Origin: Blautia sp.
Lineage (GTDB): Bacteria > Bacillota > Clostridia > Lachnospirales > Lachnospiraceae
DNA: 47,617 nt
Direction: 5' to 3'
Assembly (NCBI GenBank): GCA_023663685.1
Contig: JAMPHB010000003.1
Span: forward strand, 77,874-125,490
This document shows, piece by piece, positions 23,850-31,365 of the stretch. Positions within the stretch are counted from its first letter, which is position 1; each line of letters begins with the position of its first letter. A program made the translations under genes and the position numbers. The notes beneath the pieces are model-generated. The model ran no database searches. It saw only the letters and a program-made list of their open reading frames with translations, and was not told the origin of the DNA.

Positions 23850-23891
23850 AAAAGAGAAAAAGGTTAAAACTAACTGAAATATCTTTTAGGA
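23850..23891 (+). repeat. 42-bp dyad repeat, copy 2, in the AAA ATPase leader
   Basis: Starts directly after the -10 element and so covers the transcript start and 5' leader. Its end, TTTTAGGA, runs into the ribosome binding site AGGAGGAG (23887-23894). In RNA the dyad could fold into a hairpin (TATCTTTT with AAAAGAGA) near the ribosome binding site. It differs from copy 1 at three positions (23856, 23861, 23875). Confidence 0.8.
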
Positions 23892-23901
23892 GGAGCTTTG
23901 T

Positions 23902-25161
23902 ATGGAAATAGAGATTAAGCGGGATTATTATTTGGAACAGATGATAAAGCGTAAAAATAATGGCCTGATAAAAATTGTGACCGGCATCCGAAGATGCGGA
24001 AAGTCTTATCTGCTGCGCACACTTTTTAAAAATTCCCTGCTTGCGGAGGGCGTGGAGGCCGACCATATTATAGAAATGGCATTTGATTTGTTTGAAAATA
24101 TGGAGTACCGTGACCCGAAGGTGTTTTATCCATGGATACAAAAACAGATGAAGAATAATGAAAAATACTACATTCTGCTGGACGAGGTGCAGATGCTTGG
24201 AGAGTTTGTCAGTGTACTGAACGGGCTTGCGGATAAAAAGAATTGTGATGTGTATGTATCCGGCAGCAATGCGAGATTTCTGTCAAAGGATATCGCTACG
24301 GAGTTTGGCGGCAGGGGTGATGAGATTCATATGTATCCTCTGAGTTTTTCTGAGTTTATGTCCGTGTACGATGGGAATAAGTATGACGGCTGGAATGAAT
24401 ATATCTCATATGGAGGAATCCCGCTGGTTGTCCTTGCGGACACGGAAGAACAGAAGGTGGCCCTGCTTGATAATTTGTTTAGGGAAACCTACATCCGCGA
24501 CATTGTAAAACGCAATAAAATCAGAAATGCCGGCGAGATGGAAGCATTGTTGGATATTCTTTCTTCAGCGATTGGTTCTCTCACCAATCCTAATAAGCTG
24601 AAAAATACATTTAAGAGCGTAGGTAACTCCAAAATTACTTCTACTACGATAACAAAGTATCTTGAGTATCTGGAGGACGCGTTTCTGGTGGAGGCAGCAA
24701 AGAGGTATGATATTAAGGGAAAGTCCTATATAGGGACGCCGCTCAAGTATTATTTTATGGATATGGGGCTTCGTAATGCGCGGATCAATTTCCGGCAGAT
24801 GGAGGTGACGCATTCGATGGAAAATGTAATATACAATGAGCTGCGTATGCGTGGCTACCGTGTAGATGTGGGCAAGCTGACAATTATGGAAAATGGCAGG
24901 GACACAAAGGCTGTAAAAAAGCACTTGGAGGTAGATTTCATATGTAGTAAAGGCTCGAAGCGGTATTATATTCAGTCAGCATACCTTCTTGAAACAGAAG
25001 AAAAGACAGCACAGGAGTTGCGGCCGCTTTTGAGGATTCAGGATTCCTTTAAGAAAATTGTGATTACATCGAATACTCCAAAACCATTTTATAATGAAGA
25101 CGGCATATTGCTGATGGGCGTATATGATTTTCTGTTAAATGCAAACGCATTGGAACTGTGA
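23902..25161 (+). CDS. AAA ATPase with C-terminal DUF4143-type domain
   Basis: A 419-residue ATP-binding protein of the AAA_14/DUF4143 type. Walker A is GIRRCGKS (28-35); Walker B is YILLDEVQ near residues 90-98; a sensor-like YVSGSNARFLS follows. The later RGR-type region (GGRGDEIHMYPLSFSEF) and YGGIPLVV are family hallmarks. The C-terminal half (about 210-400: ETYIRDIVKRNKIRN, MENVIYNELRMRGYRVDVGK, KHLEVDFI) resembles the DUF4143 part, which has an endonuclease-like E...VDF arrangement. Such ATPases are common in variable regions of Clostridia and Bacteroidetes and their role is unknown. The gene is lower in GC than its neighbours, which suggests acquisition. Regulation by the two flanking repeats is likely. 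Confidence 0.88.
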   Translation: MEIEIKRDYYLEQMIKRKNNGLIKIVTGIRRCGKSYLLRTLFKNSLLAEGVEADHIIEMAFDLFENMEYRDPKVFYPWIQKQMKNNEKYYILLDEVQMLGEFVSVLNGLADKKNCDVYVSGSNARFLSKDIATEFGGRGDEIHMYPLSFSEFMSVYDGNKYDGWNEYISYGGIPLVVLADTEEQKVALLDNLFRETYIRDIVKRNKIRNAGEMEALLDILSSAIGSLTNPNKLKNTFKSVGNSKITSTTITKYLEYLEDAFLVEAAKRYDIKGKSYIGTPLKYYFMDMGLRNARINFRQMEVTHSMENVIYNELRMRGYRVDVGKLTIMENGRDTKAVKKHLEVDFICSKGSKRYYIQSAYLLETEEKTAQELRPLLRIQDSFKKIVITSNTPKPFYNEDGILLMGVYDFLLNANALEL

Positions 25162-25210
25162 ATACTGTTATGCACATTGCACAAAATCCTTTTTAATTCC
25201 TATGATATTA

Positions 25211-25239
25211 TTGCAAATAAGCACAAAACTTGCTATAAT
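25211..25239 (+). promoter_or_regulatory. Promoter of the PAS-GGDEF-EAL gene
   Basis: TTGCAA (25211-25216), 17 bases, TATAAT (25234-25239) with a TG extension. An open frame continues through it from 25177, but that part is not coding. Confidence 0.8.
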
Positions 25240-25293
25240 ATACAGCGGTACGGTGAAAAGCCAAGGCTGGATTTTGGAAATAGAGGTATGCCT

Positions 25294-27042
25294 ATGAGTA
25301 AAGAGAATGCTTTTACATATGAGGATTACCGGAGTGTAATTGACAGATTTGCCCCCTGCATGAACGATTATCTGTATGTGGTGGATATCAAAAATGACAG
25401 ATATTACATTACAAAGCGGGCGCTCGGGCGCTTTGCATTGCCGGGAGAGGAGTTTGAGGGTGTGCTGGAAGGCCATCGGAAATTTGTCTACTCGGAGGAT
25501 CTGCCGCTGCTGGAAGCCGATCTGGATCTGCTGTTGAGCGGAAAGAAGGATTCCCACGATATCATTTACCGCTGGATCGGTGTGGAGAAGGAGCCAATCT
25601 GGATCAACTGTAAGGGCCGGATCATCCGGGACGATGAGGGCGAGGTTGCCTTTATGGTCGGGTGTATCAATGAGGTGGGCAAGCGCAATATTGCAGACAA
25701 CATCAGCGGCCTCATGGGCGATCATGCCATCTGGGAGAACTGGGAAAAGTTCGTGGAGCATATGCCCGGAGGTTTTCTGCTTCGCTTTGGAATCGACGAT
25801 TTCAAGGCTGTAAACGAGAAGCTTGGCGTGGCATACGGAGACCGTGTGCTAAGAGGCGTGGCAAAGTGTATCCTCGATGCGCTGCACCCGGGGCAGGAGG
25901 TGTACCGGACGATTTCCGACGAGTTTGTGGTGGTAGACTACGAGGGCGGTACGCCGGAGGATGCGAGGGAGCTGTACCAGAAAGTACGCGCGCTCAACGA
26001 CGTCCTCATTGAGCAGTCCGACTATGAGGCAGTGTACACAATCTCCGGCGGTGTGGTTACCGGGGCGGATGTGTGGTCGCTTTCTGCGGAGGATATCCGC
26101 AAAATTTCCCAGTTTGCGCTGAATCAGGCGAAGGCGATGGGGAAAAACCAGATATACAGCTTTCAGGAGAAGGACTACGATGCATTTCTGCGCAGGCGGG
26201 CAATCCTTGTGGAGCTGCGCCGGGCAGTGTCCCACAATTATGCCGGTTTTGAGCTGTTCTTCCAGCCGATTATCCGGGTGGGAGATCCGCAGCTGTATGC
26301 CGCGGAGAGCCTGCTGCGTTTTACGACGACAGCGGGGGAGCGCCTGTCTCCGGTAGAATTCATTCCGATTCTGGAGGAGAGCGGGCTGATTATTCCGGTA
26401 GGACGCTGGATCATTGATCAGGCGCTGTCCATGTGCGCTGAGAGCCGCCGGACATATCCAAATTTTAAAATCAGCGTGAATCTGTCCTATGTACAGGTGT
26501 TAAAGAGCAGCGTGTATGACGAGATCGTGGGCGCTCTGGAGAGGTATCATCTGTGCCCGGACTGTATGATCGTGGAGATGACAGAGAGCGGCTATATCGA
26601 GAATACGCCGACGGTGCGCAAGGTATGGGATAAGCTCCGGGATTACGGCGTGCTGATTGCCATTGACGATTTTGGAACGGGATACTCGAATCTGCAGTCC
26701 ATCAGCAGCATCATGCCCAATATCGTAAAGCTGGACAGGGGCTTTACGATGAAGGCTCTGCAGAATTACTATGAGCATCAGCTGATGACCCATATTATCC
26801 AGCTGGTGCACAGCATCGATTTGAAGATATGTGTCGAGGGTGTGGAGACAATGGACGAGCTGAGCGAGATCGAGAAGCTCTCGGCGGACTGTATCCAGGG
26901 CTACTATTACGGCAGACCCTGCAGCCGCGGCGAATTCTTAGAGGATTTTGTGCGGGGCGGCAAGGTGAAGGAAATCATGGAAGCCCAGCAGCAAAACGGC
27001 GGGGTGAAGGCGCTCACGGAAGCCCTGCAACATAGCGTTTGA
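25294..27042 (+). CDS. PAS - degenerate GGDEF - EAL cyclic di-GMP phosphodiesterase
   Basis: A 582-residue cytoplasmic protein. A PAS domain (about 10-130) contains LYVVDIKNDRYYITK and ends INEVGKRN. The GGDEF domain (about 140-300) reads ISDEF at 207-211 instead of GGDEF, so it is probably not a cyclase and may bind GTP as a regulator. The EAL domain (about 310-560) reads ESL (338-340) but keeps the metal-binding Glu. It also keeps NLSYVQ, EMTESG, DDFGTGYSNL, KLDR, CVEGVET and CIQGYYYGRP, so phosphodiesterase activity is expected. The ATG at 25294 is seven bases from AGAGG. Its last 29 bases overlap the convergent DtxR-type gene. Confidence 0.9.
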   Translation: MSKENAFTYEDYRSVIDRFAPCMNDYLYVVDIKNDRYYITKRALGRFALPGEEFEGVLEGHRKFVYSEDLPLLEADLDLLLSGKKDSHDIIYRWIGVEKEPIWINCKGRIIRDDEGEVAFMVGCINEVGKRNIADNISGLMGDHAIWENWEKFVEHMPGGFLLRFGIDDFKAVNEKLGVAYGDRVLRGVAKCILDALHPGQEVYRTISDEFVVVDYEGGTPEDARELYQKVRALNDVLIEQSDYEAVYTISGGVVTGADVWSLSAEDIRKISQFALNQAKAMGKNQIYSFQEKDYDAFLRRRAILVELRRAVSHNYAGFELFFQPIIRVGDPQLYAAESLLRFTTTAGERLSPVEFIPILEESGLIIPVGRWIIDQALSMCAESRRTYPNFKISVNLSYVQVLKSSVYDEIVGALERYHLCPDCMIVEMTESGYIENTPTVRKVWDKLRDYGVLIAIDDFGTGYSNLQSISSIMPNIVKLDRGFTMKALQNYYEHQLMTHIIQLVHSIDLKICVEGVETMDELSEIEKLSADCIQGYYYGRPCSRGEFLEDFVRGGKVKEIMEAQQQNGGVKALTEALQHSV

Positions 27043-27382
27043 TAGCGGAAAAGCTCTCAGCGCTGATGACATGTTCGATGCGGCAGGCGTCCTCGGCGGC
27101 GACGGCTGCATCGACTCCCAGACGAACCAGACAGTCCGACAGCAGCTCGTGGCGCTCGTAGATCATTTCGGCGATCGCCCGCCCCTCGTCGGTCAGATAA
27201 ATAAATCCGGCGTCCGTCACCGTGATGTGGTTTTTCTCCCGCAGATTTTTCATGGCGATGCTGACGCTGGATTTTTTAAAGCCCAGCTCGTTGGCGATAT
27301 CCACGGAGCGAACCACCGGGAGCTTTTTGCTCAGGATAAGGATCGTCTCCAAATAATTCTCTGCTGATTCATTGCTTCGCAT
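27014..27382 (-). CDS. DtxR-family metal-dependent repressor
   Basis: A 122-residue repressor. The N-terminal winged helix (about 5-65) has ENYLETILILSKK and the recognition region ANELGFKKSSVSIAMKNL. The metal-binding dimer domain keeps H78 (ERHELL), C100, E103 and H104 (ACRIEHVIS). A Cys at this place is found in the iron regulators DtxR/IdeR, whereas MntR differs, so Fe(II) is the more likely metal. The SH3-like third domain is missing. The ATG at 27382 is eight bases from GGGAGGT. Matching dyads lie in its own promoter (27413-27425) and in that of the divergent Feo peptide (27493-27510), so it probably controls both. Confidence 0.9.
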   Translation of the reverse strand: MRSNESAENYLETILILSKKLPVVRSVDIANELGFKKSSVSIAMKNLREKNHITVTDAGFIYLTDEGRAIAEMIYERHELLSDCLVRLGVDAAVAAEDACRIEHVISAESFSAIKRYVAGLP

Positions 27383-27412
27383 TTTTCTACCTCCCTGGGA
27401 GTTGTTCTAATT

Positions 27413-27425
27413 AGTATAGCATACT
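27413..27425 (-). promoter_or_regulatory. Operator over the -10 of the DtxR-type gene
   Basis: The dyad AGTAT-AGC-ATACT contains, on the minus strand, an extended -10 (TGCTATACT, 27421-27413). Its half-sites match those of the dyad at 27493-27510. Autoregulation is likely. Confidence 0.6.
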
Positions 27426-27477
27426 GGGTAAAAATGTTCCAGAAAAAATATTATTAAAAAAATTTTGATAATTGTTC

Positions 27478-27510
27478 TTGACATCTAATGAGAGTTAGTA
27501 TATACTAACT
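27478..27510 (+). promoter_or_regulatory. Promoter and 18-bp palindromic operator of the Feo-associated peptide
   Basis: TTGACA (27478-27483), 17 bases, TATACT (27501-27506). The perfect palindrome AGTTAGTATATACTAACT (27493-27510) covers the -10. This is the placement expected for a DtxR-type repressor. Confidence 0.8.
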
Positions 27511-27560
27511 TATGAATCAGAAAGGACGAATCGAATGACATTTAGAAAGGAGTAGTTTCG

Positions 27561-27695
27561 ATGGGTACAGCGATTGTATTACTTGTGCTTGCCGTGATTG
27601 TGTCTCTTGTGGTAAAAAGCATGATACGCGACAGAAAAAGCGGAAAGTCGATCTCCTGTGGCGGTGACTGCAGTCATTGCCATAAATGTTCTTAA
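27561..27695 (+). CDS. FeoB-associated Cys-rich membrane peptide
   Basis: A 44-residue protein. One transmembrane helix (about 4-19: AIVLLVLAVIVSLVVK) is followed by a basic stretch (MIRDRKSGKS) and a C-terminal metal-binding-like motif CGGDCSHCHKC (33-43). This matches the FeoB-associated Cys-rich membrane protein family, normally encoded directly after feoB of the Fe(II) uptake system. Here feoA and feoB are absent, so it is an orphan. The ATG at 27561 follows AAAGGAG (27546-27552). A terminator follows it. It is probably derepressed when iron is low. Confidence 0.85.
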   Translation: MGTAIVLLVLAVIVSLVVKSMIRDRKSGKSISCGGDCSHCHKCS

Positions 27696-27728
27696 GTTCA
27701 AGTTCTCCTCATTTTCGTATGCCAAAAG

Positions 27729-27752
27729 GACCGGTGAATCACCGGTCTTTTT
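27729..27752 (+). terminator. Terminator after the Feo-associated peptide
   Basis: Stem GACCGGTG/CACCGGTC (27729-27736, 27740-27747), loop AAT, then five T. Confidence 0.9.
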
Positions 27753-27756
27753 GTTG

Positions 27757-27785
27757 TTGCAAGCTCCCCGCCGAAATGCTATACT
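27757..27785 (+). promoter_or_regulatory. Promoter of the ABC exporter, possibly leaderless
   Basis: TTGCAA (27757-27762), 17 bases, TATACT (27780-27785) preceded by TG and C. The ATG at 27794 is only eight bases after the -10, so the mRNA would start at or next to the start codon. No ribosome binding site is present. Confidence 0.6.
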
Positions 27786-27793
27786 ATAAAACT

Positions 27794-29572
27794 ATGAAGA
27801 AATTATTGATTTATTTAAAGGAATACAAAAAAGAATGTGTGCTGGCTCCGCTGTTTAAGTTGCTGGAGGCCTCTTTTGAGCTGATCGTCCCCCTCGTTAT
27901 GGCGGCGATCATTGACCGGGGCATAGCAGCCGCGGACAGGCCGTATATATACCGGATGGGGCTTGTGCTTGTGCTGCTGGCGCTCGTCGGGCTTATCTGC
28001 TCGGTGACGGCACAGTATTTTGCGGCGAAGGCGGCGGTCGGCTTTGCGGCGAAGCTGCGCCATGCGCTGTTTTCCCATATTGAGAGCCTCTCCTTTCAGG
28101 AGATGGACGCGGTGGGGACGTCCACGCTGATCACCCGCATGACCAGTGACATCAATCAGGTGCAGTCCGGCGTCAATATGGTTCTCCGCTTGTTTTTGCG
28201 CTCGCCCTTTATTGTGCTGGGAGCCATGCTGATGGCATTTACAGTGAACGTGAAAGCCGCGCTGGTGTTTACGGTGACGATTCCGCTGCTGTCCATTGTG
28301 GTCTTTTCCGTTATGTTCTACAGCATTCCCATGTTTAAGAAAGTGCAGGGAAGCCTGGATACCGTGCTGGGGCACACGAGGGAAAATCTGGAGGGCGCCC
28401 GGGTGATCCGCGCCTTTAATAAAGAGGCGGAGGAGACAAGGGAATTTCATGCCGCCAATGACCGGCTGGCGCAGCTGCAGATGGTGGTGGGGCGCGTGTC
28501 CACGCTGATGAATCCGCTGACCTATATCATCATCAATGCGGCGACTCTGCTGGTCATCTGGATTGGCGGCAAAGAGGTGTATTCCGGCGTGATCACCACG
28601 GGCGAGGTGGTAGCGCTTGTCAACTATATGTCCCAGATTCTGGTGGAGCTGGTGAAGCTGGCGAATCTCATCATTCTGATAAACAAGTCCATTGCAGGCG
28701 GCAACCGCATTCAGGAGGTCTTTGAGGTGCAGCCCTCCATTGTCGGAAAAGAGGCAGGGTGCGGGGGAAAGACCGGGCGCGCAGGGGAGACCGGCGGGGA
28801 GGAGACGAAGGGCGCGAAGGAGGCGGCCGTTGTGTTTTCCCATGTGTGCATGACTTACAGCGGCTCCCCGGAGGAGGCGCTGACAGATATTGATTTTGTG
28901 GTCGGGCGGGGACAGACCGTGGGAATTATCGGGGGAACCGGCTCCGGCAAATCCTCCGTGGTGAATCTTATCCCCCGTTTTTATGATGTATCCTCCGGGG
29001 CAGTGCTGGTAAACGGCAGGGACGTGCGTGAGTACGAGCTTGCGGAGCTTAGGGAGAAGATTGGCGTCGTTATGCAAAAAGCGGTGCTTTTTGCCGGAAC
29101 GATTGCGGAGAATCTGCGCTGGGGCAGGCCGGAGGCCACCGAGGAGGAGCTGTGGCACGCGCTGTCCGTCGCGCAGGCAGAGGACGTTGTGAAAGAGAAG
29201 GGACTGGACGCCATGCTTGAGCAGGGAGGGAGAAATCTTTCCGGCGGACAGAGGCAGAGGCTGACAATCGCAAGGGCCATTGTCCGGGATCCGGAGATAC
29301 TGATTTTGGACGACAGTGCCTCTGCGCTGGATTTTGCCACTGACGCGAGGCTCCGGAAAGCGTTAAAAGAGCTGGAAAAAGATAAGACTATATTTATCGT
29401 ATCACAGCGGACGAGCTCTATCCAGTTTGCGGACAAGATTATTGTGCTGGACGACGGGCGTGCCGTGGGAATCGGCACTCACGAGGAGCTTTTGGCAGGG
29501 TGCGGGGTCTACCGGGAGATCTATGAGTCCCAGTTCAAAAAAGAGGATTTGCAGAGGCAGGAGGTGCGCTGA
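27794..29572 (+). CDS. ABC exporter subunit with a degenerate ATP site (TM287-like)
   Basis: A 592-residue half-transporter: six transmembrane helices (about 15-310) and an ATPase domain (about 350-580). Walker A is GGTGSGKS near residue 380 and the signature is LSGGQRQR. Walker B is ILILDDSASALD, with Asp where the catalytic Glu should be, and the switch His is Gln (IVSQRTSSI). These are the marks of the inactive-site half of heterodimeric exporters such as TM287/TM288. A Gly/Lys/Glu-rich linker (about residues 320-345) sits between membrane and ATPase domains. The start MKKLLIYLKEYKKEC has no ribosome binding site. The partner gene begins right after the stop. Substrates of such pairs are usually drugs, lipids or peptides; not decided here. 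Confidence 0.92.
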   Translation: MKKLLIYLKEYKKECVLAPLFKLLEASFELIVPLVMAAIIDRGIAAADRPYIYRMGLVLVLLALVGLICSVTAQYFAAKAAVGFAAKLRHALFSHIESLSFQEMDAVGTSTLITRMTSDINQVQSGVNMVLRLFLRSPFIVLGAMLMAFTVNVKAALVFTVTIPLLSIVVFSVMFYSIPMFKKVQGSLDTVLGHTRENLEGARVIRAFNKEAEETREFHAANDRLAQLQMVVGRVSTLMNPLTYIIINAATLLVIWIGGKEVYSGVITTGEVVALVNYMSQILVELVKLANLIILINKSIAGGNRIQEVFEVQPSIVGKEAGCGGKTGRAGETGGEETKGAKEAAVVFSHVCMTYSGSPEEALTDIDFVVGRGQTVGIIGGTGSGKSSVVNLIPRFYDVSSGAVLVNGRDVREYELAELREKIGVVMQKAVLFAGTIAENLRWGRPEATEEELWHALSVAQAEDVVKEKGLDAMLEQGGRNLSGGQRQRLTIARAIVRDPEILILDDSASALDFATDARLRKALKELEKDKTIFIVSQRTSSIQFADKIIVLDDGRAVGIGTHEELLAGCGVYREIYESQFKKEDLQRQEVR

Positions 29573-31339
29573 GTGGCAGATAACAAAGAAAAAAGGCAAA
29601 AGGCGAAGGGACAGCTTGTCACGCTGAACAAGGTATTTCGTTATATGAAGCGCTACCTTCCGCTGCTGGTGTTTTCCATTCTTCTCGCCACTGTCACAGT
29701 GGCACTGACCCTCTATTTCCCGATTCTGACCGGGCGTGCCATTGACCTGATTCTTGAAAAGGGGCAGGTGGATTTCGACGGGATATTTGCAATCATCCGG
29801 CAGGGGCTTGTGGTGATTGCGGGCACGGCGGCGGCGCAGTGGATTATGAATCTGTGCAACAACCGCATGACTTACAGCATTGTGAGGGATATCCGCAGGG
29901 ACGCCTTTGAAAAGCTGGAGCATTTGCCCTTAAGCTATCTGGACAGCCATTCCCACGGGGATCTGGTAAGCCGGATCATCGCGGATGTGGACACCTTCGC
30001 GGAGGGACTTCTCATGGGCTTTACCCAGCTTTTTACGGGGCTGGCGACCATTGTGGGGACTCTGCTTTTCATGCTGTCGATCGACGGGAAAATTACGCTG
30101 GTGGTCGTGGTTCTGACGCCCCTGTCGCTGTTTGTGGCCAGCTTTATCGCAAAAAAGACTTACTCCATGTTCCAGCTCCAGTCGAGCACGAGGGGAGAAC
30201 AGACGGCGCTGGTGGAGGAGATGGTAGGAAATCAGAAGGTGGTGCAGGCCTTTGGGCATGAGGACGAGGCGCTGGAGGAGTTTGATGAGATCAACGAAAG
30301 GCTCAGGGCCTGCTCTCTGCGGGCGATTTTTTTCTCCAGTCTGGTGAATCCCTGCACCCGCTTTATCAACTCGCTGGTTTATGCCTCGGTCGGAATCGTG
30401 GGGGCGGTGTCCGTCATTTTGACCCACGGAGTTTTTTCCGTAGGAAATCTTTCCTGCTTTTTATCCTACGCGAACCAGTACACGAAACCCTTCAATGAAA
30501 TATCCGGCGTGGTCACGGAGCTGCAGAATGCTTTAGCCTGCGCAGCCCGCATTTTTGAGCTGATCGAGGAGCCCCCGGAGACAGAGAAGGGCACGCGGCA
30601 GCTTGTGGCGGACGGGCATGTGGATATATCCCATGTATATTTTTCCTATGTGCCCGGCAAAAAGCTGATCGAGGACTTTACTCTGCAGGTGACGCCGGGG
30701 CAGAGGATTGCGATTGTCGGCCCAACGGGCTGTGGCAAGACGACGCTCATCAATCTGCTGATGCGCTTTTACGATGTGGATTCCGGGAAGATTCTGGTGA
30801 GTGGGCAGGACATTATGGACGTGACGAGAAGCAGCTTAAGGAGCTGCTATGGCATGGTGCTTCAGGAGACGTGGCTGAAAAAGGGCACGATCAGGGACAA
30901 TATCCGCATGGGAAAGCCCGGGGCTGCGGACGAGGAGGTCGTTGCGGCGGCGAAGGCGGCTCACGCCCACAGCTTTATCAAGCGTCTTCCGCAGGGCTAT
31001 GATACGCAGATTGGTGAGGATGGCGGTAATCTGTCGCAGGGGCAGAAGCAGCTTTTATGCATCGCAAGGGTGATGCTCTGCCTGCCTCCGATGCTGATTC
31101 TGGACGAGGCGACTTCCTCCATAGATACCCGCACGGAAATCCGGATTCAAAAGGCGTTTCTCGCGATGATGGAGGGGAGAACCAGTTTTATCGTCGCCCA
31201 CCGTCTCTCCACGATACGGGAGGCGGACGTGATTCTTGTGATGCGCGACGGAAAAATCATCGAGCAGGGAAACCACGAGACGCTGCTTGCGCAGAATGGG
31301 TTTTATGCAAAGCTCTACAACAGCCAGTTTGCCTCGTAG
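29573..31339 (+). CDS. ABC exporter subunit with a canonical ATP site (TM288-like)
   Basis: The 588-residue partner half-transporter, also with six helices (about 25-325) and an ATPase domain (about 345-580). Walker A is GPTGCGKT and the signature is LSQGQKQLL. Walker B is LILDEATSSID with the catalytic Glu, and the switch His is present (IVAHRLSTI). With the previous gene it forms an asymmetric exporter with one active site. The GTG start at 29573 directly follows the TGA of the first gene and has AGGAGGT seven bases upstream. The cluster ends in a hairpin that meets the convergent L,D-transpeptidase gene. Confidence 0.93.
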   Translation: MADNKEKRQKAKGQLVTLNKVFRYMKRYLPLLVFSILLATVTVALTLYFPILTGRAIDLILEKGQVDFDGIFAIIRQGLVVIAGTAAAQWIMNLCNNRMTYSIVRDIRRDAFEKLEHLPLSYLDSHSHGDLVSRIIADVDTFAEGLLMGFTQLFTGLATIVGTLLFMLSIDGKITLVVVVLTPLSLFVASFIAKKTYSMFQLQSSTRGEQTALVEEMVGNQKVVQAFGHEDEALEEFDEINERLRACSLRAIFFSSLVNPCTRFINSLVYASVGIVGAVSVILTHGVFSVGNLSCFLSYANQYTKPFNEISGVVTELQNALACAARIFELIEEPPETEKGTRQLVADGHVDISHVYFSYVPGKKLIEDFTLQVTPGQRIAIVGPTGCGKTTLINLLMRFYDVDSGKILVSGQDIMDVTRSSLRSCYGMVLQETWLKKGTIRDNIRMGKPGAADEEVVAAAKAAHAHSFIKRLPQGYDTQIGEDGGNLSQGQKQLLCIARVMLCLPPMLILDEATSSIDTRTEIRIQKAFLAMMEGRTSFIVAHRLSTIREADVILVMRDGKIIEQGNHETLLAQNGFYAKLYNSQFAS

Positions 31340-31357
31340 GGAGGGGTATCCCTCCCT
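31338..31357. terminator. Hairpin between convergent genes
   Basis: AGGGAGGG (31338-31345), loop GTAT, CCCTCCCT (31350-31357): a GC-rich 8-bp stem between two convergent stops. There is no T run on either strand, so it may slow polymerase but is not a classical terminator. Confidence 0.4.
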
Positions 31358-31365
31358 GCGCCGCA

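Noticed and set aside
23779-23891. The two 42-bp repeats as a small CRISPR array
   Set aside because: There are only two copies, the spacer is a promoter, and no cas genes are nearby.
25177-25293. An upstream extension of the PAS-GGDEF-EAL gene
   Set aside because: It contains the TTGCAA-N17-TATAAT promoter and lacks PAS homology; the start at 25294 has a ribosome binding site.
27815-29158. A 447-codon minus-strand open frame inside the first ABC exporter gene
   Set aside because: The translation is rich in His, Gln and Arg, typical of antisense reading of a real coding frame.
31338-31357. A bidirectional rho-independent terminator
   Set aside because: The stem is good but neither strand has a T run, so I kept it only as a low-confidence hairpin.
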